From: Ectobius pallidus
Lineage: Eukaryota; Arthropoda; Insecta; Blattodea; Ectobiidae
Assembly: GCA_964059195.1 (NCBI GenBank)
Contig: CAXKWD010000006.1
Coordinates: 134,166,039-134,230,038, forward strand
DNA length: 64,000 nucleotides
Direction: 5' to 3'
In this document: positions 1 to 10,900 of the stretch, piece after piece
How positions within the stretch are numbered: the first letter of the stretch is position 1
How the letters are laid out: every line of letters begins with the position of its first letter
Notes under the pieces: generated by a model
The model's input: the letters and a program-made list of their open reading frames with translations, nothing else
Told to the model about the DNA's origin: nothing
Database searches by the model: none
Made by a program: the position numbers and the translations under genes

Positions 1-359
1 TAAAATGTATAATAGTGACCTCACTTTCAACAGTCTTCTATAAAATTTGAGTTTGAAGTCATTATAACAATGGAGGAATCGATTTACATTTTCTTACACA
101 CACTACTTTGCACTCGACTGAGGAATACGTAGCCGGCTTGCGGGATGTTGGGATTGCTAAGCTACGTCTACTTGCTTTTGCTTGTGGTTTTGCGCATCTC
201 GTTCTTTAACTTGTCTCGTTTCTTAGAAGCATTCTCTATCGGCTGTATATTGTTATAATAGGATGGTGTGATATAATATAATATATGAAGTATATTGTGG
301 TCCGGTGATGATGTAAGGAATAGGTATGATCCTAGTATAATGGTAATTGTTTTGGTTGG
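1..359. other. Unassigned AT-rich sequence
   Basis: No exon, inverted repeat or tRNA-like signal was seen. If the F-box gene's first exons are upstream, this is intron. Confidence 0.4.
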
Positions 360-1668
360 TTGATTATATTTTAGTCGTTGTTACCAAACCACGGTGCTGC
401 AAAGAAAAGCAACCAAGGAATTCCGAAACATTCTCTGTCGGCTGTGTATTGCGGGTTGTCTAGTCGTTAGTAGCAGGCGGTGCTGCAAAGATAATTTCAT
501 TCAAGGAATTCCGAAGCATTCTCTGTCGGTCAGTGCCGTATTTAAGCATAGACAGACTAGGTAGCTGCCTAGGGCGGCAGATTTGAAGGGGGCGGCTTTT
601 AAGTTGTTACTGATTTTTTTATATTAAACATTTTATTCATAACTCTTAAAAATCGTAAACTAATGTATTATAACACACAATGGAATAGAAATGAATAACA
701 TTGACAACAATACGCTCAAATTTAATCAACGATCTACCAACGAATAACCTCCTTCGCTAAAAGAAATTAACAGTTCCATTGTTGTTGTCAATGAAATTGG
801 AATTATTTTTCCATTTAACCGCCTTTGATTAAGCTCTGACATTCTGATTTCAAGGTGGTCTTCGTTATGAGACGCCGCTATCACTATTATAAGACCAGCC
901 AGTATCAGTAATTCAATACTCATCAGTGCTAATTCATACTTGAAAGAAGAGACCGCCCCCCACTAAGCTTGGTATTGGTATAGTCCAATTTAATTTGCAA
1001 CAGTAAAGAGTGCAGGTGTTTTATTAATATTTATGTGCAGTGATCTGTTAACTTATGTGAAAATGAATGATAGCCGGAAAAAGCTAAGTGGTTTTCAATG
1101 ACGGAAACTCCCGAAAGACAAGGCAATAAAAAAAGAGGAAACTGTGAGAAAGTGCACAAAAATAAATGTCCTGTTTAAAAAACAAACACAGCCATCTTGT
1201 TCCAGTTCGAGTCCAGATTCAGAGTGTAATGATGTGGCGAACAGTATCCAAAAATGCGGTTCGTGTGATTTATCTGAGATAGGCGTTTCCGATATTTAAA
1301 AAAATAATAATAACCTGTTTATTAATTTATTTTGTTATTATATTTTATTATTATTACTATTATTATTAGCCTACTATTTTAGTTACAAAAATGCTTATTG
1401 TAGGTTACTTTGTGGTACAGTACATTCATGTAGAAATAAGGGGGCAAAAATATTTCTCTGCCTAAGGGCGCGTAAGTAGCTAAATACGCCCCTGCTGTCG
1501 GGTGTGTATTGCGGGTTTTCTAGTCGTTAGTGGCAGGCGGTGCTGCAATGATAACCAACCAAGGAATTCCGAAGCATTCTCTGTGGGCTGTGTATTGCAG
1601 GTTTTCTAGTCGGTAGTGGCAGGCGGTGCTGCAAAGATAAGCAGCCAAGGAATTCCGAAGAGTCCCAG
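360..1668. repeat. Tandem repeat, 86-88-bp unit, interrupted by a hAT element
   Basis: Units carry the phrases GGTGCTGCAAAGATAA, GGAATTCCGAAGCATTCTC and TGTGTATTGCGGGTT. GAATTCC recurs at 418, 506, 1564 and 1650 (spacing 88 and 86 outside the insertion). The array spans 360-530 and 1495-1668, with the hAT element at 531-1494 between. Confidence 0.8.
531..1494. mobile_element. Non-autonomous hAT element (964 bp)
   Basis: The ends CAGTGCCGTATTTAAGC and (inverted) CAGGGGCGTATTTAGC are imperfect terminal inverted repeats. The 8-bp flanks CTGTCGGT (523-530) and CTGTCGGG (1495-1502) differ at one base and read as the target site duplication. It is inserted in the 86-bp array. No transposase is recognisable. 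Confidence 0.75.
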
Positions 1669-2186
1669 CTTTTTAAATTAGTTTGCAAATGCTATTACAG
1701 GCTCGTTGCATAATGTACTATTAGTAGGGGTTTATGTTATTTAATTTAGACTCCTATTTGATGCTGAATACGCATATAAAACATCAAATAATATTACCAA
1801 CTTGTTTTATTATTATGCACTATTTAACTTAAAGACAAAATCCCTAAATTATGAAACAATTTTATTTGGGGTCCCCCCAAAAAATAATTATTTCAAGGTG
1901 CGGTGACTCTTAAACGGTTTGGAACGATTGACCTAGGGTAGAAATCCATAAAAATGTTGGCACTCTGATGATGATGCACGAACACCTCCTGCGAAACGGC
2001 CGTCCAAAAGTTTACCGAGATAAACTTTTAAAGAAAAAAATAAGTAAAATGCGTTACAGAAGTGTTTCAGTTCAACTGTTTAATACACAACGCTAAAGTT
2101 GGATACAAGAATGAATAAAAATCTTCATGAACATTTAAAATGATGTTTTTGTTAATTCTACATATAAAAGAACTATTGAACATAGG

Positions 2187-2565
2187 CAGCAGCGTCGCCA
2201 GGAATTTTATTAAGGGGGGGGGGCAAAATCAATTTCGGACCTCAATTTCAAATGATTAGGTTAAACACATTAATATTCACTTAGTTAACCGGATCGTTAT
2301 TTTGAACCCAAGCTGAATTCGACGAGGCTACAAAGTTTTTTAAGTTAACAGAATACGCTCTTTTGAGCAATGGCCTTGGTGAGATATTATTATAAATACA
2401 TATTATAGTTATAATTAGTTAATACTTGCTAAACTCATTATAAAATAATTGTATTTCTTTTATTCTCCATGCTACAAATGTAAGTTGACAAAGAGTACCA
2501 CAAATAAATGAATCCATAAGGCAATCCAGAGGGGGGCAGTTGCCCCCCCCATGCCGACGCCCATG
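2187..2565. mobile_element. hAT-type MITE (379 bp)
   Basis: The exact 8-bp duplication AACATAGG occurs at 2179-2186 and 2566-2573. The ends are imperfectly inverted (CAGCAGCGTCGCC against CATGGGCGTCGGC), and G/C homopolymer runs lie just inside each end. Confidence 0.75.
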
Positions 2566-2979
2566 AACATAGGCTATTAGTACGATTAACTGAACCCATT
2601 TTAAAACGACATTATTCAAATCTTCTGACTCCATGTAGTCTATGTTTATTCACTCGTCAAACTAGAAAACAGTAAACTTAATATGAAAGTTTGAATTTAG
2701 ATATCAGTTATGGCCGGGCTACGTGTAATTTCAGCCCTTTATTTTTCAATCTTATGTTGCACAGAAGTACTTAATTGTATATCTTTCTTATGTTGTATGT
2801 TAATTACATTTATATATTACGCAATGGTATGTAATTATGCAATAGTACGCAATGTTTACTCACTAATTTTAAAAAAAATGATAGTTATTAATAATATTAT
2901 TATTAGCAAAACATAGGGCTAGTGTGTTTTAGTCTAAATTTTAGTGTTTTATGAGTACGGTAATTTAATTGTATTTATC

Positions 2980-3055
2980 ATATAATGTACTTTATATCAT
3001 TTAATGTGCTTTTTGTGTCATTTAATGTATATTTTGTATAATTTAATGTAATATT
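2980..3055. repeat. Short AT-rich tandem repeat
   Basis: The phrase ATTTAATGT with flanking T-rich spacer recurs about every 20-25 bases. It is low-complexity and of unknown significance. Confidence 0.5.
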
Positions 3056-3892
3056 AGTCTTTGGTGAAGTGGTTTTTGCTGTTGTAAAAACCTGTAGATA
3101 CCAGTGACTTGAACACAGATTGAAAAGAATATTTAAAACAAATCTTACTGACTGACGGTAGCGATATAGCATACATTAACACGAACTCAAAAGAGTCGAT
3201 ACGAAATTGTTCGGTGACCCAGTAAAATCACTTTTCTATCTCTGACTGGGGTACTATTAGAACATCATAAAGTGCTTTTGTCGTGCGCGGAAATTGAAGT
3301 GCATACTGCTCGCTCTCTCACCAAGCCGCGTCCTCTGTCAGAGAATCTGTATTGTCAAGTCTCTCTTTGTAGTGGATAATTGCATTATTAAGAGAAGGTG
3401 TATGGCTGAATTTATATCCAAAAGGTCTCTGAAAATAAGATTTTTGTAAAATCACAGTTCAGCAGTATGTTTTCTTGTCTTCTCTATGCTGTATGGTAAT
3501 CTTTACAAGATGTTCAATAATATCAAAATGCAATCTATGAATTAAGAATTTGATGATAAATTCCGAAAAGTTATACTTTTATGTCTTATTCCTATGTGTC
3601 GTCCCTCCAATTTTAATCAATTTAATAAGAACGCATAATGGTAGGTATTTACTTATTTATTCATTAGTTTATGTTTTTCTTTGAATACATGTTTTCTCGG
3701 AATTTGTTTATTTATTCATTGTACCTGGTGACTGGACCGAATTCAGGGAGTTAATTTTCATATTAATCTTATTTTAAAAATTCCAATGAATGTGGGTCCA
3801 ATTTTCCATATTAAAGAAGTTTTAATGTCCAGAAAGTTAAGACTAATTTGGGAGAAACTAAAGGATATTAACTTAGCATATTACTTAATGAT

Positions 3893-4532
3893 CAGGGCCC
3901 GGATTTTGATGACATATCTTTTAACTGGTACATCTTGGACGTTGCCCACTAGTGCAGGTATTCTGATCATGACTTCCAGTTTATAAAAATGGTAATTTTT
4001 AGAGTCATTCTTTGGTCATTATCCCCAAATTTTTATTTTTAGGTCATTTTTATATTTCAAAGTCATTATTTAGTCATTTTTGGTAATTTTTTGGTCATTT
4101 TTGGCCATTTTATGGTCTTTTATTCCCACACTTCATATTTTTAGGTAATTTTTATATTTTGAAGTCATTATTTTTTCATTTTGTGTTTTTTATTGCATTA
4201 TATAGGGTTTTTGTTTTTATTTACTTACATTTAATATTATGAGAACCGTACATAAGCATAATTAAATAGATCTTGTTATAATTTAAATTTGGATACTGAA
4301 AGAGGGTGTTTGCGGTTTTCTTTTAACCGTATGTGTCAATTAACTAATTACAAGCTTATATAATGGTGTCAAGAACATTAATGTAGAATAGACACAAATC
4401 TGACGAATAAACTAGCATTTTCATACAAATTTTTAGGTATTTAATTAGTTTTTGGGCAATTTTTCTGTACTTTTCCAGTCATTTTATAGCTCATTTTTAA
4501 AGTATTTTTGGGTCATCAAAATCCGGGCCCTG
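3893..4532. mobile_element. Non-autonomous hAT element (640 bp) next to the F-box exon
   Basis: Perfect inverted ends of 21 bp begin CAGGGCCCGGATTTTGATGA. The 8-bp duplication TTAATGAT is exact (3885-3892 and 4533-4540). The interior carries many GGTCATTTTT-like subterminal repeats on one strand. It lies in the intron 83 bases before the exon at 4616. Confidence 0.88.
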
Positions 4533-4615
4533 TTAATGATTATGAATGATTTAGGTGAATTTCGCCTCACTTTTTGCCAGAAAATAATGTACAATGAAAA
4601 TTGTTTCCCCCGCAG

Positions 4616-4942
4616 AGAGGAGACATGGAAGATAGAAGATGTCCGGAAACACTGGGTGCTGCGGTCTCACTGCGAGAACTTAATGTTTCCACTTCAGTAC
4701 CCGTCCCTGGCATTGCCTAGTCAACTAGGCCGATATTCCTGGCAGATGCACTGTTCCTCTGGTATACCGACACCTCACTATAAGAAAGTGTTGACTCGTT
4801 GTGTGAAGAACACTGTCACATCCATGAACATTTTCAAGGGTCAGATGACGTACTTCATCCTCTGCGACACTATGTTCAACATCAACTGGCTTGACTATCA
4901 TCAGAGAACTGCATACACGAACGGGCTTCTAGAATTACTTAG
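4616..4942 (+). CDS. F-box gene, first visible coding exon
   Basis: The acceptor is a C/T-rich tract ending CCCCCGCAG at 4615 and the donor is AG|GTAAGA at 4943. The exon starts with the third base of a codon and ends with two bases, giving 108 complete codons. It encodes WKIEDVRKHWVL at its start and GLLELLR at its end. A hAT element (3893-4532) stops 83 bases upstream of the acceptor, close to where a branch point would lie. The open frame continues upstream to 4452, but that extension is transposon sequence and not coding. Confidence 0.85.
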
Positions 4943-7900
4943 GTAAGATAATATCACTCATCCGCTACTATTTTGGACCCACATAAATTGTAGTAATTGT
5001 TTAGAATCAGTCAATTATATTTATCTGTTTTGATTACGTGCATCATTAGTAGGGCCCGGAATTTTATGAAAAATAATATATGTACGAGGGAGAATCAAAT
5101 GAAAACTGCAATTAATTTTTTCCCACTATTTTACTGCTGAAAGAATGCTTGCTTGTGCATTATTTTTCCACGTAGGCCTAGTCCCCTCCCAGTTCAATGC
5201 ATTTGCGCCATCGGATAAGAAGTGATTTGATACCGCGTGAGAAAAATTATTTTGGTTGACGATGTAGCCACTCGTGCACCACCAATTGAACATCTTCATC
5301 AGACTTGAACTCCTGACCTACAAGGTGCTCCTTTAATGGGCCAATGATGTGGAAATCTGATGGTGACAAATCTGGCGAGTAAGGCGTATGTGGGAGGCAC
5401 TTGAAGCGAATGTGATTGATGGTTTTCATGGTTGCACGAGTAGCATGGTGACGGACATAATCATGTAGAAGCAAAACACCTGCACTCAGCAATCCCCTTC
5501 GCTTTGGCACCATCAGACTTCCACATCTTTAGTCCATTAAATGTTCTTTCATAAGAAATTTAAATTAAGCATTGACTTAGGCAAGGATTTAATGAGGTAA
5601 AAGTATTTTTTGAATCTATTGTAAGGTTATTACGCATACATTTTTAGAAAATATTTGACAGTCCCTGTACGTCTAATGATGATATAGTTAAAGTTAAAGA
5701 TTGTTCACTTTATTGGTTTAAATTAAAATTTAAGTATTAAAATAAAAGAATGTTTAACATTTACCTAATTACCGGTAACTTATGGGTTCTGTTTTCTCAT
5801 AATCAGCATGACGCGCTTGATGTCCCTTTTTCTTTTCATGTTTGAAATATGGCCACCTTACCATAGGCCTTATAAGATAAAAACTTAAATATTGAGAGGG
5901 CAGAAAGTACGTACCTTGCCTCCAAAGTTGACGCCTATGTGTGAGTTGTAAGACGTGTGCTGAGATACCAAAGAGAAAGTATAAGTTTAATGTGATATAG
6001 CGAAGAGGTATAAAGAAAAATATATAAAACCTATATGCATACGCCATTCCTGTCTTCGCCAACCTGACAAGATGCAAAGTAGCCTACCGCTTTTAAGCGT
6101 ATTATTTATTTTGCAGCAAAATGAGACACTTCTGCAGAGTTTTTTTCTTAATTCCCGAGTCACTGTTATGCACTTAACACCCCCGTATTCATGGGCGTAC
6201 GGTAAGGGGGGGTTCAGGGGGTTGAAACCCCTCCCGAAATATTTTCAATATTTTGAAGATTATAGATCATGGAACGAAATTTAAAAGCTCTGATTCGGTT
6301 GTTTACAGTTTTGTACATACCTAAGCATTATTTAAGGTTTATCATAATTTATTTAAGAATCAAATTTCAAAACCTCGTGGTGTTGAAAGTTTTTCAGCTT
6401 AATAACAGTGATGAATTACTAGTAAACAAAAATCCCTTTGGAATCTGTCAAACGACAACTCGATTACTCCCGCCAAAATGCATCAACCTGTTTGTAGAGC
6501 CAACAGTACTTACGAGCTCATCACAAAATTATCATGAAGTAATTGACATTAATCGGGCTTTTCCACCGGTGGATTTACAGATGACTTTAAAAACGTGCCC
6601 TATGCACCATACAGTATTATGATAATTTTTCCAAAGAAAGTTTTTATTTTTAGACTCTAGCTTAAACAAGAAATGGATAGAAATATCAAGAAAAACACTT
6701 TCAAAGACTGAGCTGCACATTAATTTATTACAGTGTATTAATTATTATCACAATACAACTGATTAGTAATTTTAAAAAAAGTATTAATTCACAATGTGCG
6801 CAAGGACATGGAACTGAGACGACTTTACATTGAACCCCTCCCGAACAAAATTTCACCGTACGCCCCTGCCCGTATTTCATACTATTCTTAAACGACAGTG
6901 AATTATTAAAATATTACGTAAGTGAAAATAATTAATCATTAACAGGATGAAAAATTATTATGTAATTTGTAAGATTTATAATATGGAACATAAAAAGTTA
7001 TTTAAGAATGATACAATCTGTGTTCTGTTATTTAAATATTAAATAAGTGTTATTAAGGTGGAAGAAAATTATAAGTCATTGGTTTGTTAATTAAAATGTC
7101 ATGATCAACTTTACGGAAAGCGTTTTGAAAATCAGTATACGAGGCGCGTCCATAAAGTAATTTTACCTGGGGCCACTTACAGAAACAAAACAAAATTTCA
7201 TGGGCATATACATTCCAACAGATATAGCAATTGTTCAGCTATTTTCCAACATATCGTCACTGGAACAGAAACATTTGTCATACTGTGGAACCAACTTTTG
7301 AACACCTGTGTCATGGAAGTCTGCTGCCAGGGATTTGAACCACTGTGTGACAAACATCTCCGCCTCTCTGTCATTCTCTGTTATTCCCTGACATTTCTTT
7401 AGGTGTAGGAAAAGATGGAAATCACTGGGAGTGAGGATGGATGTTTAAACACCTCCTATCAAGCCTCCTGCAGAAGTTCGGCTGGGAGGTGTTTAATTCG
7501 CCCTAAATCCCGGACCTCGCTCCCAGTGATTTCCATCTTTTCCTACACCTCACGAAATGACAACGAATGACATAGAATGCCAGAGAGGCGAAGGTGGTTG
7601 TCACACCGTGGTTCAATCCCAAGCGGCACACTTCTACGATACAGGTATTCAAGGTTGGTGCTAGTGATGAGCAAATGCAAGACCAAGACCAAGACCAAGG
7701 CGGTCTTGGTCTTGGTCTTGGTATTGCACTCTCAGTCTTGGTCTTGGTCTTGCATAGGTAACCCTGGTCTTGGTCTTGGTCTCGGTCTTGCATCAGTAGT
7801 CTTGGTCTTGGTCTCGGTCTTGCATACTCGGTCTTGGTCTTGTTGCAAGAGTCTTGCAGTTTTCTTTTACGCATCTTACTGAGATCAATGGCGTTTACAT

Positions 7901-10900
7901 GATTTAAAGTTACACCGATTACATGTGTGTTATTGCTTGCGAAAGTAACGAAAGCTAATTGCTTTTAGTTCCATTGACCATGTAAACAGTAATGTGACAT
8001 CATGATGTTTGCCGAAACATCCATGGTGATATAGGCTAGAACAGTAAACTTTGAGTGTTCATTTAAATATTCTCTGTTATCCTATTGCAGAACTTTAAAC
8101 TCAAAATCCAAGAGATGCTATATACTTATTTGAGAGTGTAAAATTATGAATATTATATTGTACAATTTCAAATTGAAGGGCTGCGGAGACAAGAAGTAAT
8201 ATTAACAGGATGTGTATGAAATGTTTTAAAGATTTCCGCATAGGAGAGAGGTTCTATCTGACATGTTTAAAACTGTATAATATAGTAACAAAACATAACG
8301 GCATTGAAGCAGATGCTTTAGAAATTGTGCAATCTATAGTTAATCACACAATGTCCATTTGAAACCCAAACCATAGGCTGCAATAAATAATATTTCTCTT
8401 TGCATATACCCTAGTTCTAATTTATAACACATTGTGAACAGATCATTTTTGCACTTTAAAGATTTCCGCTACCCCCCATAAATTACTTTCTACTTGCTTT
8501 CAAGTTTCGGGCCTTCAACTAATTGTGTCATAATTAAACATAACTATTCTTCATGCAAGCAAATATTTCTAGACCAGCCATTTTCTACTTTTAGTATCTT
8601 TTCCCATTCGATATGCATCCTTAATATAAATCAGCAGCAATAACTAAAACATCGCCACTGTTGTGTCAATAACAAAATTGTAGTAGTAAAAAAAAAAATC
8701 AGTGGATGTCCTACCTATCATCAGCAAAATGTAGGCCTGTATAGCTATAGTACAATCAGATACGTAACTGTAAAGTAATAACTAGCAAATACCCGTCAAA
8801 TAAGTTCCTGTTTTAATTAATCTACGGTTTAATTGTGTTTAATTGAATAATTATGAAGAATGCCGGGCGTATAACCTGATTTTTTTAGACTTCACTTTGT
8901 TTTGAAATTTTCTGCAAGGAGAATGGAATGAGTGAATAGCTGTGTTATATTTTGTTCAAGTAGACAGGAAAGATTCTAAAAGTGAGAGTAGGCTATGAAT
9001 ATTAATGTTAGGTGTAAAAAAGGATGTCATCGTTAATGAAATAGGTTACTGAACATGTTAATAGGCGTTATAAGTTACGGGGATACTGTTTAAAGTTTCA
9101 AATCCTCAGTCATAGGCCGCCCCATGGCTGAGTGGTTAGACCGCTCGCCCTCCACCGCATACACAACGAAGCTTTATTAAAAAAAATTCAAGTAGCAAGA
9201 CTGCAAGAGTCTTGCAGCTTGGTCTTGTTCTTGCCAGAGTCTTGCAGGGTTGGTCTTGGTCTTGGTCTTGGTCTTGCTTGGTCGGTCTTGGTCTTGGTCT
9301 TGCTAACGCTGATGCGGTCTTGGTCTTGGTCTCGGTCTTGCATTTTCTGCAAGACCAAGACCAAGACTGCAAGACCAAGACTGGTCTCGCTCATCACTAG
9401 TTGGTGCCACGGTAAGAAAAATGCTTCAATTCCGATGGCGAATATATCGAAAAATAGCTGAACACTGGCTGTGTCTGTTGCAATAATATTTCCTTGAAAG
9501 TGTGTTTTGCTTCTGTAAATGGCCTCAGGGAAACTTACTTTATGGACGTGCCTCGTATATCACATCGACTTGTCTTCTTTTATCTAGTGCGCAATTATAC
9601 TTGAAAATGAGTTCTCTTCTAATTTTTTTCCACGACTTAACTAATTAGTGGTACTTACGAATATTGTTGCCGTGGATCGTAACTTGACATTCCCACACGC
9701 AATCTTGTTGCTATGTGCGGTAAGAGTTTCCGTGCTGTTATGAATATTACGCCACACCTCATAATACAAGCCTTTATGGACAAGGCCCCCCAGCACAAAT
9801 ATTCGGTTCCCATAAACAACAAATGCGAATCACTTTCTGAAATAAACATCTATCTTCAAGAATGTATATACATAATATTTTCAGGTAATATCACAATTAA
9901 TATAATTAAATTGATATAAATAATCATCGTGCAAAAAACAGCATGCAATACTCTTGCCGTAAGCGCATAACGGATCTCGGAAAATTGAAAAAACTCGGCG
10001 CGAGCGCTTCGTTTTTTCAAACTATTTCCTCGATCCGTATGCATGCCTTACGGCACTTGTATCGCAATATACTATTAATCATTATATTATTAAGTGCCAG
10101 TATGGTACTTTATGAGATTGTGTGGTGGACGAAAAAATGTCTGTCCGTCTGTCTGTCCGTCTGTCTGTCCGTCTGTCCGTGTGTCTGTACACACCATAAC
10201 TCAAATACGCTTTATCGGATTTTCATGAAACTTGGAAAACACATTTATAATGTCCATGGGAAGAACCCTATTGATATTGAACCAAATCGGTTCACCGGTA
10301 CCGGAGTAATGCCCAATTTAGTGCCTATTTTAATAGATTATAATAGAAAGGCGCCATCACTCAAATACGCTGTATCGGATTTCCATGAAACTTGGTATAC
10401 CCATTTATGACATCCATAATAAGTGCCCTATTGAATTTGAACCTAATCTGTTGACCGGTACCGGAGTAAAACCCAATTTAGTGTATATTTTAAAGACGCG
10501 GTAACTCAAATATGCTTTACCGGATTTTTATGAAACTTGGTATACACATTTATAATGTCCATGGGAAGACGTCTATTCATAATGGATAAAATCGGTTGAC
10601 CTGTTTCGGAGTAATGCTCAATTTAGTGTCTATTTTATGGTAATATACGTATTCGAAAGAATTTATAAAAAAAATGAAAATCAGTTATCTTGACAACATA
10701 GCCTATTGTTTTACTGTGATCTTATAAGGCCTTGGAAATTAAAATACAGGTAGCTATGACAAAAAAACATATTGATTTACATGCGCTTATCCAACTAGAC
10801 CGTTAAAATGACCCAGGTGGCCGAGATGGTAAACCTTTCTTCTTCCGTAAGCCCTGCTTAATGAATAAATCTGGAGCTTAACTTGGAAATCAATTTAAAA

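Larger units (their letters stand above)
7662..9399. mobile_element. Non-autonomous hAT element with (GGTCTT)n subterminal arrays (1738 bp)
   Basis: The ends TAGTGATGAGC and GCTCATCACTA are perfect 11-bp inverted repeats. They are flanked by the exact 8-bp duplication GTTGGTGC (7654-7661 and 9400-9407). Removing the element restores the mariner sequence found in the sister copies. Dense GGTCTT/AAGACC hexamers fill about 200 bp inside each end. No transposase is visible, so it would depend on a source elsewhere. Confidence 0.92.
7138..9557. mobile_element. Palindromic mariner MITE, copy 1, interrupted by a hAT element
   Basis: It begins TACGAGGCGCGTCCATAAAG and ends with the inverted counterpart CTCGTA at 9557. 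Without the 7662-9399 insertion it is about 680 bp and folds as two arms meeting near 7480. Each arm holds the mariner transposase C-terminus starting around the third catalytic Asp. Copies 2-4 are at 40313, 41598 and 44849. Confidence 0.8.

Noticed and set aside
4452..4615. Coding extension upstream of the first visible F-box exon
   Set aside because: Most of it is the end of a hAT element and the rest is intron with a good acceptor at 4615.
7503..7882. Open frames of 100-123 codons on both strands across the GGTCTT array
   Set aside because: They are translations of a hexamer repeat, open in several frames at once, inside a hAT subterminal region.
9655..9919. Overlapping frames, one with a stretch vaguely like the tail of short-chain dehydrogenases
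   Set aside because: The likeness is a few residues only, there is no nucleotide-binding or catalytic motif, and splice context is poor.
360..10640. CRISPR-like reading of the short direct repeats
   Set aside because: Units are contiguous or irregular with no unique spacers, and the context is a eukaryotic genome.
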